From positions 620,001-684,000 of the forward strand of contig NZ_FZNP01000001.1 in NCBI RefSeq assembly GCF_900188105.1: DNA of 64,000 nucleotides, in the 5' to 3' direction. The DNA is from Actinomadura mexicana (GTDB lineage: Bacteria > Actinomycetota > Actinomycetes > Streptosporangiales > Streptosporangiaceae). The notes under the pieces are model-generated. The model was not told the DNA's origin and did not search any database. It was given only the letters and a program-made list of their open reading frames with translations. Made by a program: the position numbers and the translations under genes. How positions within the stretch are numbered: the first letter of the stretch is position 1; the number at the start of each line of letters is the position of its first letter. Shown here piece by piece: positions 1 to 7,367 of this stretch.

Positions 1-162
1 CAGGGGGGTCGCCTCACCCCAGCCGTGCGCGCCCTCGGCGCTCACCTTGACCAGGACGCGCAGGCTGGGCCGCCCGGCGACGGCGACCGCGCCGCCGGAC
101 ACCCCGAACGAGCGCCGGGTGGGCAGCGCGACGCAGAACGTCTCGACTTTTTCGATCTTCAT
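1..162 (-). CDS. Enolase-superfamily protein (mandelate racemase/muconate lactonizing type), N-terminus only
   Basis: The gene starts at 162 and runs off the left edge, so only the first 54 residues are visible. The start MKIEKVETF followed by a strand rich in Val, and the late segment GWGEATPL, match the capping domain that opens MR/MLE enzymes (the GWGE motif closes the first beta hairpin). The catalytic barrel lies outside the window. It follows the LacI gene on the same strand after about 30 bases, so both are probably one transcript. Members dehydrate or epimerise acid sugars or cycloisomerise muconates. The substrate cannot be told from this part. Confidence 0.8.
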   Translation of the reverse strand, partial: MKIEKVETFCVALPTRRSFGVSGGAVAVAGRPSLRVLVKVSAEGAHGWGEATPL

Positions 163-192
163 TCACGCCTCCGGGAAGCGGGCGCCCGCGGG

Positions 193-1251
193 TCAGCCGG
201 GCGGTGCGGTACTGCCGCGCAGCACCACCTCGCCCGCGACGCGCTCGATGCGGCTGCGGCGGTTGACCGGCTCGCGCAGGGCCAGGCTCATGACGCGCTC
301 CCCCATCGCGTTCAGCGGCAGCGCGACGGTGGTGAGCGCCGGGGTCAGGTCGCGGACGATCGAGATGTCGTCGAATCCGGCGAGCGACATCTCCCCCGGC
401 ACTAACACGCCGTGGTCGCGCAGCGCGGCGAGCGCGCCGACCGCCATCACGTCCGTGACGGCGAAAACGCAGGTCGGACGGTTTTCGCGGCGGAGCAGCT
501 CGGCCGCCGCCCGGTAGCCGCCGTCGCGGGTGAAGGGGGCCTCGACGATGTGCTCGGGCGCGATGCGGACGCCCGCGTCGGCGAGCGCCTCGGTGAACCC
601 GCCGAGCCGGTCGTGGACGGTCGTCAGGGCGCGCGGGCCGGTCAGCACGCCGAAGCGGCGGTGGCCGAGGTCGAGCAGGGCGCGGGCGAGGGCGGCGGCA
701 CCCTCCCGGTTCTGCGGCAGGATGGCGTCGACCTTGAGGCTGCGGTGCCGGCTGAGGACGGCGACGCGGCCGCCGGTGCGCTGGTAGGGGTCGAGCTCGG
801 CGGCCATCGCCCGCTCCCAGTCGCGGTCCTCGAAGCCGGAGCCGATGAGCAGGATCGCGCGGGCCCGCTGGGCGCGCAGCATCGCCACGTACTCGATCTC
901 GCGCGCCGGGTCGCGGAACGTGCTGGCGAGCATCACCAGCATCCCGTACTCGGCGGCGGTGCGCATGACGCCGCGGGCCACGGCGGCGAAGTAGGGGTCG
1001 CTGACGTCGTGGCAGACCACCCCGACGGACTTGCTGGAGGAACTGGCGAGTGCCTGAGCGTGGGCGTTCGGGGTGTAGCTCAGCTCGGCCGCCGCGGCCA
1101 GGACGCGTTCCCGCAGGTCGGCGCGGACCTGGGCGGTCCCGTTCAGGACGCGGGACGCGGTGGCGAGCGAGACGCCGGCCTCCCGCGCGACGTCCTGCAG
1201 GGTCACGTACGCCCGGTCGCCGGTGCGCTCCCCCTCGGCCGCTTCCGTCAT
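193..1251 (-). CDS. LacI-family transcriptional regulator
   Basis: A 352-residue repressor. The N-terminal helix-turn-helix is textbook LacI (VTLQDVAREAGVSLATASR at about residues 15-33, then VLNG), followed by the hinge helix region and a periplasmic-binding-protein-like effector domain with SVGVVCHDVSDPYF and LAGFDDI. I chose the ATG at 1251 over the upstream GTG at 1272 because a GGGGGCGGGGG tract sits just before it. The regulator is divergent from the transport operon beginning at 1393, and the intergenic region holds a perfect GAAAGCGCTTTC-type palindrome typical of LacI/CcpA operators. It likely represses that operon and the promoter at 8723 until a sugar-derived ligand binds. The ligand is unknown. 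Confidence 0.93.
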   Translation of the reverse strand: MTEAAEGERTGDRAYVTLQDVAREAGVSLATASRVLNGTAQVRADLRERVLAAAAELSYTPNAHAQALASSSSKSVGVVCHDVSDPYFAAVARGVMRTAAEYGMLVMLASTFRDPAREIEYVAMLRAQRARAILLIGSGFEDRDWERAMAAELDPYQRTGGRVAVLSRHRSLKVDAILPQNREGAAALARALLDLGHRRFGVLTGPRALTTVHDRLGGFTEALADAGVRIAPEHIVEAPFTRDGGYRAAAELLRRENRPTCVFAVTDVMAVGALAALRDHGVLVPGEMSLAGFDDISIVRDLTPALTTVALPLNAMGERVMSLALREPVNRRSRIERVAGEVVLRGSTAPPG

Positions 1252-1306
1252 CCCCGCCCCCTCGGCCGGCACGGGCCCTCGCGGCGGGTTCCTGGCGAAG
1301 ACCCTC

Positions 1307-1336
1307 TTGACCGCGGCGTGTGCCGGTTCTTACGGT
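1307..1336 (+). promoter_or_regulatory. Promoter of the transport/catabolic operon
   Basis: TTGACC at 1307-1312 and TACGGT at 1331-1336 are separated by 18 bases. An operator follows four bases after the -10. The design is the same as at 8723-8779, which supports both. The position is a visual match only. Confidence 0.6.
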
Positions 1337-1339
1337 ACA

Positions 1340-1357
1340 TCAGAAAGCGCTTTCTGA
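1340..1357. promoter_or_regulatory. LacI-type operator (perfect 18-bp palindrome)
   Basis: The sequence tcagaaagcgctttctga is a perfect palindrome with the GAAAGCGCTTTC core. It covers the expected transcription start. A weaker half-like copy (cgcgctttccg) follows at about 1359-1369. The flanking LacI gene is the obvious candidate to bind it. Confidence 0.8.
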
Positions 1358-1392
1358 ACGCGCTTTCCGAACCACCCCGTCCGGAGGAACCC

Positions 1393-2262
1393 ATGGTGAG
1401 TCAGGGTACGACGGCCGCACCGCCCTCGGCGGGCGCGGCGGGCGTCGTGGAACGCGCCAGGCCCGGCGCGGGCGAACGGGTCCGCGACGGCCTGGAACGG
1501 TCGTGGCGGCCGGTCGCCCTGCTGGTGGCCTGCTTCGCCGCATGGTGGGCGATCAGCGCCTTCAAGCTGGTCGAGGCCTACCTCGTCCCCTCGCCCGGCG
1601 CGACGCTGCGGCTGATGGGCGACAAGTGGGGCTACATCTGGCACCACACGTGGGTCACCACGTACGAGACCCTGATCGGCTTCGCGCTCGCGGTGCTCAT
1701 CGGCGTCGCGTCCGCGGTGCTCATGGTGTACTCGTCGACCGTCGAGCGCACCCTCTACCCGATCCTGCTGTTCGCGCAGGTCGTCCCGAAGATCGCGATC
1801 GCCCCGCTGTTCGTGGTGTGGCTCGGCTTCGGCATCGGTCCCAAGATCGTCGTGGCGGTGCTGATCGCCTTCTTCCCGGTGGTGATCTCGATGGTCGCCG
1901 GGCTGAAGGCGGTGGATCCGGAGATGCTGCAACTGTCGGCCACCATGGGCGCGAGCCCGATGGCCACGTTCACCAAGATCCGGCTGCCGGCGTCGCTCCC
2001 GCACCTGTTCTCCGGCCTGAAGGTCGCGGTCACCCTGGCCGTCACCGGCGCCGTGGTCGGCGAGTTCGTCGGCGCGAACGAGGGGCTCGGCTATGTGATC
2101 CTGCAGGCCAACGGCAATCTCGACACCCCGATGCTGTTCGCCGGGCTGCTGGTCATGTCGGCCATCGGCGTCGTGCTGTTCGTCGTCGTCGAGGTCGCGG
2201 AGAAGCTGCTGCTGCCTTGGCACGCCAGCCGCCGCGGCGAGGCCGTCACCACCACGTACTGA
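1393..2262 (+). CDS. ABC transporter permease, nitrate/sulfonate/taurine (SsuC/TauC) type
   Basis: The 289-residue inner-membrane subunit has about six hydrophobic spans. A cytoplasmic N-terminus of about 40 residues precedes the first span (VALLVACFAAWWAI). The EAA-like coupling segment reads LQLSATMGASPMATFTKIRLPASLP near residues 178-203 (shown in parts: MGASPMATF then IRLPASLP), as in BPD_transp_1 permeases. The start at 1393 has a good GGAGGAA site. It is the first gene after the operator-bearing promoter and works with the binding protein at 2377 and the ATPase at 3411. Families of this type import small anions, pyrimidines or aromatic compounds. The substrate here may be a sugar derivative judging by the downstream enzymes. 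Confidence 0.92.
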   Translation: MVSQGTTAAPPSAGAAGVVERARPGAGERVRDGLERSWRPVALLVACFAAWWAISAFKLVEAYLVPSPGATLRLMGDKWGYIWHHTWVTTYETLIGFALAVLIGVASAVLMVYSSTVERTLYPILLFAQVVPKIAIAPLFVVWLGFGIGPKIVVAVLIAFFPVVISMVAGLKAVDPEMLQLSATMGASPMATFTKIRLPASLPHLFSGLKVAVTLAVTGAVVGEFVGANEGLGYVILQANGNLDTPMLFAGLLVMSAIGVVLFVVVEVAEKLLLPWHASRRGEAVTTTY

Positions 2263-2315
2263 CGGCGCCCCACACGCCCCCCGCCACCCGAACCGCCCGC
2301 CCGGAATCCGCCGGA

Positions 2316-2327
2316 CGGGACGTCCCG
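2316..2327. other. Palindrome between permease and binding-protein genes
   Basis: CGGGACGTCCCG is a perfect 12-base palindrome in the 114-base gap between the permease stop and the binding-protein start. It could fold in mRNA and help set relative expression, or be a protein site. There is no further support. Confidence 0.3.
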
Positions 2328-2376
2328 ACAGACCAACGGCCGAGCACAACCCACCCCTTTACGGAGGGCCGTCCTC

Positions 2377-3399
2377 ATGAAACTCCGCACCCTCGCCATC
2401 GCCTTCATGGCTCCGGCACTGGCACTCACCGGCGCCGCCTGCGGCGGTGACTCCGGCGACAGCACGAGCGCCTCGGGCAAGAAGCTGACCAAGGTCACGC
2501 TGACCCTGAACTGGTACCCCTACGGCGAGCACGCGCCGTTCTACTACGGCAAGAAGAAGGGCATCTTCGAGAAGCACGGCATCGACCTGGAGATCAAGGC
2601 GGGCCAGGGCTCGCAGAAGACCGTCCAGGCCACCGGCGCCGGGCAGACCGACTTCGGCTGGGCCGACACGCCCGCGCTGCTCGCCGCCGTCGACAAGGGG
2701 ATGCCGGTCAAGAGCATCGGCGTGTTCCTGCAGACGACGCCCGCGTCCGTGCAGTCGTTCACCTCGGCCGGGATCAGCAAGCCCGCCGACCTGAAGGGCA
2801 AGAAGATCGCCGGGACGGCCGGGGACGCGCTGGCGCGCACCTTCCCGGTGTTCCTGCAGAAGAACGGGATGAGCGCGAGCGACGTCCCCGTCCAGAACAC
2901 CGACCCGGCCGGGAAGATGGCCGCGGTGCTGGCCGGGAAGACCGCCGGGCTCATGGGCTTCGCGAACGACCAGGGCCCGACGATGGCCGCCAAGTCCGGC
3001 AAGGAGGTCTCCTACCTGCGGTACTCCGACTTCGGGCTGAACTTCTTCTCCAACGGCCTGCTGGCCGGCGAGCGGAAGCTGAAGAGCGACGCCAAGCTGG
3101 TCAAGGAGATGGTCGCGGCCACGAGCGAGTCGTGGACGGCCGCGGAGTCCGACCAGGCGGGCGCCGTCGCGAGCATGGCGGGCGCGTCCGAGCAGCTGCC
3201 GCCCGACAAGGTGCTCACCGAGCAGTTCAAGACCACGCTGACGCTGCTGCACACCCCCGCGACGCAGGGCAAGGCGCCCGGCGTCAACTCCGAGGACGAC
3301 TGGAAGCAGACGATCGCCACCTTCCAGCAGGCCGGGGTCATCGGGAAGGCGCAGGCGCCGTCGGAGTACTGGCAGGCGTCGGCCGCGCCGCAGACGTGA
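2377..3399 (+). CDS. ABC transporter substrate-binding lipoprotein (NMT1/SsuA-like)
   Basis: A 340-residue protein. It has a lipoprotein signal (MKLRTLAIAF start, lipobox LTGAAC, lipidated Cys22), then the fold typical of NMT1/THI5-like and SsuA binding proteins: TLTLNWYPYGEHAPFYYGKKKG, in which the NW...HAPFY pattern opens the domain, and DFGWADTP in the first lobe. It delivers ligand to the 1393 permease and 3411 ATPase. The family binds thiamine precursors, alkanesulfonates or nitrate, and also various small organics. No residue seen here fixes the ligand. A GGAGGG site precedes the ATG. Confidence 0.92.
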   Translation: MKLRTLAIAFMAPALALTGAACGGDSGDSTSASGKKLTKVTLTLNWYPYGEHAPFYYGKKKGIFEKHGIDLEIKAGQGSQKTVQATGAGQTDFGWADTPALLAAVDKGMPVKSIGVFLQTTPASVQSFTSAGISKPADLKGKKIAGTAGDALARTFPVFLQKNGMSASDVPVQNTDPAGKMAAVLAGKTAGLMGFANDQGPTMAAKSGKEVSYLRYSDFGLNFFSNGLLAGERKLKSDAKLVKEMVAATSESWTAAESDQAGAVASMAGASEQLPPDKVLTEQFKTTLTLLHTPATQGKAPGVNSEDDWKQTIATFQQAGVIGKAQAPSEYWQASAAPQT

Positions 3400-3410
3400 C
3401 GGGACGAGCG

Positions 3411-4229
3411 ATGAGGATCATGAGCGAGCACTCCACCGCGAAGCCGGACACCGGCCGGGAGACGGCCGTCAGCCTCGACGAGGTCGCCGTCCGGTTCCGC
3501 ACCCGCAAGCGCGACGTCACCGCCCTGCGCGAGGTGTCGCTGGACGTCCCGATGGGCGAGTTCGTCGCGATCGTCGGCCCGTCCGGCTGCGGCAAGTCCA
3601 CGATGCTGAAGCTGGTCGCGGGCCTGCTGAAGCCCTCGACCGGGGACGTGCGGCTGCGCGGGGACACGGTCCGGGGACCGCGTCACGACATCGGCTACGT
3701 GTTCCAGCGGGCCGCGCTGCTGGAGTGGCGCAGCGCCCGCAAGAACATCCTGCTCCAGGCGGAGATGCGCAAGATGCCGTCCGACCAGGCGCGCAAGCGG
3801 ACCGCCGAGCTGATCGAGATGACCGGCCTGAAGGGCTTCGAGGACGCGCTGCCGCACGAGCTGTCCGGCGGCATGCAGCAGCGGGTCGCGCTGTGCCGGG
3901 CGCTGCTGCACAAGCCGCCCGTCCTGCTGATGGACGAGCCGTTCGGCGCCCTCGACGCCCTCACCCGCGAGCAGCTCAACGTCGAGATGAACCGGATCTG
4001 GCGGGAGACGGGCACGACCGTCCTGCTGGTCACGCACTCCATCGCGGAGGCCGCCTACCTGGCGAACCGCGTCGTGGTGATGACCGACAGGCCCGGGTCG
4101 ATCGCCGAGATCATCGACGTCGACATGCCCGCGGAGCGCGACTACGCCGCCACGATGGCCCGCCCGGAGTTCGCCCGGGTCACGGGCCGCGTCCGGGGAC
4201 TTCTCGGCGCGGGCGGCGCGGCCGACTGA
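3411..4229 (+). CDS. ABC transporter ATP-binding protein (SsuB/TauB type)
   Basis: A 272-residue nucleotide-binding subunit. It has Walker A GPSGCGKST, Q-loop YVFQRAALLEW, signature LSGGMQQR, Walker B VLLMDEPFGALD, and H-loop LLVTHSIAEA. All key residues are present, so it should be active. It energises the importer formed with the genes at 1393 and 2377. The start could be 3411 (MRIMSEHS) or the in-frame ATG at 3420; I kept 3411 because a GGGACGAG site precedes it. It lies 11 bases after the binding-protein gene, so the three are co-transcribed. Confidence 0.93.
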   Translation: MRIMSEHSTAKPDTGRETAVSLDEVAVRFRTRKRDVTALREVSLDVPMGEFVAIVGPSGCGKSTMLKLVAGLLKPSTGDVRLRGDTVRGPRHDIGYVFQRAALLEWRSARKNILLQAEMRKMPSDQARKRTAELIEMTGLKGFEDALPHELSGGMQQRVALCRALLHKPPVLLMDEPFGALDALTREQLNVEMNRIWRETGTTVLLVTHSIAEAAYLANRVVVMTDRPGSIAEIIDVDMPAERDYAATMARPEFARVTGRVRGLLGAGGAAD

Positions 4230-4230
4230 C

Positions 4231-4253
4231 CGGCGCGCCGAGAGGGCGCGCCG
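4231..4253 (+). terminator. Intercistronic GC hairpin after the transporter genes
   Basis: CGGCGCGCC and GGCGCGCCG form a 9-bp perfect stem around a GAGAG loop, two bases after the ATPase gene. There is no U tract. It probably partly terminates or protects the transporter mRNA and so lets transporter and enzyme genes be expressed at different levels. Confidence 0.5.
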
Positions 4254-4286
4254 CACAGGACACACGACAGGCTAGGAAGGAACGGG

Positions 4287-5438
4287 ATGGCACGCAGGTC
4301 CATCGGGATCGTCATGAACGGCGTCACCGGCCGGATGGGGTACCGCCAGCATCTACTGCGCTCGATCCTCGCGATCAGGGAGCAGGGCGGGGTCCGCACG
4401 GCCGAGGGCACCGTGCTGTGGCCGGAGCCGGTGCTGGTGGGGCGCAGCGAGACCAAGCTGCGCGAACTGGCCGAACGGCACGGGCTGACGGCGTGGACGA
4501 CCGACCTGGCCGAGGCGCTGGCGCGTCCGGGCATCGACATCTACTTCGACGCCCAGGTCACCGGCGCGCGGGTCGAGGCGATCCGGGCGGCGGTGGCCGC
4601 CGGCAAGCACATCTACACCGAGAAGCCCCTCGCCGAAGACCTCGACGAGGCGCTCGCCCTGGCCCGCCTGGCCGGCGAGGCCGGAGTCAAGCACGGCGTG
4701 GTGCAGGACAAGCTGTTCCTGCCGGGGCTGCTGAAGCTCAAGCGGCTGGTCGACGGCGGGTTCTTCGGCCGGATCCTGTCGGTGCGCGGCGAGTTCGGCT
4801 ACTGGGTGTTCGAGGGCGACTGGCAGGAGGCCCAGCGGCCCAGCTGGAACTACCGCGCCGAGGACGGCGGCGGCATCATCCTGGACATGTTCTGCCACTG
4901 GCGGTACGTGCTGGACGGGGTGATCGCGCCGGTGCGGTCGGTGCAGGCGCTCGGCGCGACGCACATCGGCGAGCGGGTGGACGAGCACGGCAAGCCCTAC
5001 GAGGCCACCGCCGACGACGCCGCCTACGGGATCTTCGAGCTGGAGGGCGGGATCGTCGCCCAGATCAACTCCTCGTGGGCCACCCGGGTGTTCCGCGACG
5101 AGCTGGTGGAGTTCCAGGTGGACGGCACCGAAGGCTCGGCGGTCGCGGGACTGCGGCGGTGCCGCGTCCAGCACCGCACGATGACGCCGAAGCCGGTGTG
5201 GAACCCCGACCTGCCCGCCACCGAGGACTTCCGCTCCCAGTGGCAGGAGATCCCCGACAACACCGAGTTCGACAACGGGTTCAAGACCCAGTGGGAGATG
5301 TTCCTGCGCCACGTCGCCGACGACGGCCCCTTCCCCTGGGACTTCTACGCCGGAGCACGCGGCGTCCAGCTCGCCGAGCTTGGCCTCCGGGCGTGGCGGG
5401 AGGGCCGCCGCCTCGACGTCCCGGAGCTGACGCCGTGA
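4287..5438 (+). CDS. Gfo/Idh/MocA-family NAD(P)-dependent oxidoreductase
   Basis: A 383-residue dehydrogenase. The Rossmann part opens with IGIVMNGVTGRMG, where the usual GxGxxG is replaced by NGVTGRMG. The family hallmark EKP (YTEKPLAEDLDEA) is near residues 112-124 and a C-terminal alpha/beta domain follows. A catalytic-type Asp/His segment reads MFCHWRYVL. Such enzymes oxidise sugars or inositols, often to 3-keto sugars. The AAGGAACGGG site supports the start. The next gene starts inside its stop codon, so the two are translationally coupled. The set oxidoreductase, DUF993 protein and TIM-barrel isomerase suggests stepwise breakdown of an unusual sugar. The exact substrate is unknown. Confidence 0.88.
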   Translation: MARRSIGIVMNGVTGRMGYRQHLLRSILAIREQGGVRTAEGTVLWPEPVLVGRSETKLRELAERHGLTAWTTDLAEALARPGIDIYFDAQVTGARVEAIRAAVAAGKHIYTEKPLAEDLDEALALARLAGEAGVKHGVVQDKLFLPGLLKLKRLVDGGFFGRILSVRGEFGYWVFEGDWQEAQRPSWNYRAEDGGGIILDMFCHWRYVLDGVIAPVRSVQALGATHIGERVDEHGKPYEATADDAAYGIFELEGGIVAQINSSWATRVFRDELVEFQVDGTEGSAVAGLRRCRVQHRTMTPKPVWNPDLPATEDFRSQWQEIPDNTEFDNGFKTQWEMFLRHVADDGPFPWDFYAGARGVQLAELGLRAWREGRRLDVPELTP

Positions 5439-6550
5439 AGATCGATCTGCCCGGGGCGCCCGGCTACGCGATGAGCGAGCCGCGCACCCACGAGCCGCCC
5501 GCCGGGCCCGCCACCTCGCGCGTCGCGTACGCGGCCGCGCACGTGGTGGCGGGGGACGAGTCGCTGGACTGGGACGCGACGCTGGCGTTCCGCCGGCACC
5601 TGTGGTCCTACGGGCTGGGCGTCGCCGAGGCGATGGACACCGCCCAGCGCGGCATGGGCCTGGACTGGACGACGACCCGCGAGCTCATCGTGCGGAGCGG
5701 TGAGGAAGCGCTTTCAGCAGGAGGCCGGATCGTCTGCGGAGCGGGCACCGACCAGCTGCCCGCCGGGCCCGCGACGCTGGAGGAGATCGCCGCCGCCTAC
5801 GAGGAGCAGCTCGCCGTCATCGAGTCCGTCGGCGCGGTGCCGGTGCTGATGGCGAGCCGGCACCTCGCCGCCGCGGCGAGCGGCCCGGAGGACTACGCCG
5901 CCGTGTACGGACGGCTGCTGGCCCAGGTCGGGCGGCCGGTCGTGCTGCACTGGCTGGGCCCGATGTTCGACCCGGCGCTGGAGGGCTACTGGGGCTCGTC
6001 CGACCTGGACGCGGCGTCCGGCGCGCTGCTCGCCCTGATCGGCGAGCACGCGTCCCGGATCGACGGGGTGAAGATCTCGCTGCTCGACGCGGGGCGGGAG
6101 GTCGACCTGCGCCGCCGGCTGCCGCCCGGGGTCCGGCTCTACACCGGGGACGACTTCAACTATCCGGAGCTGATCCGGGGCGACTCCGAGGGGCACAGCG
6201 ACGCGCTGCTCGGCGTCTTCGACCCCATCGCGCCCGCCGCCGCGGCGGCCCTGCACGCGCTGGACGACGGCGACACCGCGTCCTACGAGGAGATCTTCGG
6301 CCCCACGGTGCCGCTGGCCCGGCACCTCTTCGAGACCCCCACCTACTACTACAAGACGGGTGTGGTGTTCCTGGCCTGGCTGACCGGCCACCAGCGGCAT
6401 TTCCGGATGGTCGGCGGGCTGGAGACCGCGCGTTCGGTGCCGCACATGGCCGGCCTCTTCCAGCTCGCCGACGCCGCCGGCCTCTTCCCCGACCCCGACC
6501 TCGCGGCGCACCGGATGCGCGCCTGGCTGACCGTCCAGGGAGCCGCGTGA
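5435..6550 (+). CDS. DUF993 family protein (dihydrodipicolinate synthase-like)
   Basis: A 371-residue protein from a GTG at 5435 that overlaps the upstream stop (GTGA). The sequence has the feel of a TIM-barrel aldolase: LWSYGLGVAEAMDTAQRG, VLHWLGPMFDPALEGYWG, and the candidate Schiff-base lysine in DGVKISLLD, then TGDDFNYPELI. It matches the DUF993 group, which is found beside Gfo/Idh oxidoreductases and sugar isomerases in actinobacteria. The likely role is a lyase or aldolase step in sugar breakdown; this is an inference from fold and neighbours. It carries an operator-like AAGCGCTT site inside the gene at 5705-5715. Confidence 0.82.
   Translation: MKIDLPGAPGYAMSEPRTHEPPAGPATSRVAYAAAHVVAGDESLDWDATLAFRRHLWSYGLGVAEAMDTAQRGMGLDWTTTRELIVRSGEEALSAGGRIVCGAGTDQLPAGPATLEEIAAAYEEQLAVIESVGAVPVLMASRHLAAAASGPEDYAAVYGRLLAQVGRPVVLHWLGPMFDPALEGYWGSSDLDAASGALLALIGEHASRIDGVKISLLDAGREVDLRRRLPPGVRLYTGDDFNYPELIRGDSEGHSDALLGVFDPIAPAAAAALHALDDGDTASYEEIFGPTVPLARHLFETPTYYYKTGVVFLAWLTGHQRHFRMVGGLETARSVPHMAGLFQLADAAGLFPDPDLAAHRMRAWLTVQGAA
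5705..5715. promoter_or_regulatory. Possible intragenic LacI operator
   Basis: GAAGCGCTTTC inside the DUF993 gene shares the AAGCGCTT core with the two strong operators. A repressor bound at two sites could loop DNA or act as a roadblock, but a chance match is possible. Confidence 0.25.
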
Positions 6551-6563
6551 TGGAGGGAGCCGC

Positions 6564-7367
6564 GTGAGGAGGTTCAGCCTCAACCAGTGGACGACCCGGC
6601 ACTGGCCCCTGGCGGAGCTGGCCGCCGGCTGCGCGTCCGCCGGGGTCACGGGCGTCGGGCTGTGGCGTGAGCCCGTCGCCGATTACGGCCTGGCCCGCAC
6701 CGGCAGGCTCATGCGCGACCACGGACTGGCGGTCACGTCCCTGTGCCGGGGCGGCTTCTTCCAGGAGCCGGACGCGCTGGAGAACAACCGCCGCGCCGTC
6801 GAGGAGGCGGCCGCGCTGGGCGCGCCCGCCCTGTGCCTGGTCAGCGGCGGCCTTCCGGACGGGTCCCGCGACCTGGACGGGGCGCGCTCGCGCGTCGCCG
6901 ACGTGCTGGCCGAGCTCGCGCCCTACGCGGGCGAGCACGGCGTCCAGCTCGCGATCGAGCCGCTGCACCCGATGTTCTGCTCGGACCGCTGCGTCGTCTC
7001 CACCCTCGGGCAGGCGCTCGACCTCGCGGCGCCCTTCCCGTCCTCCCAGGTGGGCGTCATGGTCGACACCTATCACCTGTGGTGGGACCCGGCGGTGTGG
7101 GACGGCATCGCCCGCGCCGGCGCCGAGGGGCGGATCTCGCTGTTCCAGGTGGCCGACTGGGTCACGCCGCTGCCCGAGGGCGTCCTCACCGGACGCGGCA
7201 TGCTCGGCGACGGGCGCGTCGAGCTGCGCCGCTTCCGCGAGGCCGTGGACGCCACCGGCTACACCGGCCCGATCGAGGTGGAGATCTTCAACGACGCGCT
7301 GTGGGCCATGCCGGGCCCCGAGGCCCTCGCCCTGACGATGGCCCGCTACGAGGAGCACGTCGCGTGA
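6564..7367 (+). CDS. Sugar phosphate isomerase/epimerase (xylose isomerase-like TIM barrel)
   Basis: A 267-residue AP-endonuclease-2/IolE-type barrel. Metal-site segments are visible: VQLAIEPLHPMF (Glu of the first metal ligand), VGVMVDTYHLWWD (Asp and His), and GPIEVEIFND (last Glu). The GTG start at 6564 follows a GGAGGG site, 13 bases after the DUF993 stop. The gene overlaps the next one by four bases (GTGA). In such clusters the enzyme isomerises or epimerises a keto sugar, or eliminates an aglycone from one. It should be a soluble cytoplasmic enzyme. Confidence 0.87.
   Translation: MRRFSLNQWTTRHWPLAELAAGCASAGVTGVGLWREPVADYGLARTGRLMRDHGLAVTSLCRGGFFQEPDALENNRRAVEEAAALGAPALCLVSGGLPDGSRDLDGARSRVADVLAELAPYAGEHGVQLAIEPLHPMFCSDRCVVSTLGQALDLAAPFPSSQVGVMVDTYHLWWDPAVWDGIARAGAEGRISLFQVADWVTPLPEGVLTGRGMLGDGRVELRRFREAVDATGYTGPIEVEIFNDALWAMPGPEALALTMARYEEHVA

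Noticed and set aside
412..2262. A 616-codon start for the ABC permease
   Set aside because: The first 327 codons are antisense to the LacI gene and span the operator; the ATG at 1393 has a good ribosome site.
3725..6550. A 941-codon plus-strand frame across the ATPase and Gfo/Idh genes
   Set aside because: Only its last 371 codons (from GTG 5435) encode a recognisable protein; the rest is the out-of-frame shadow of the genes at 3411 and 4287.
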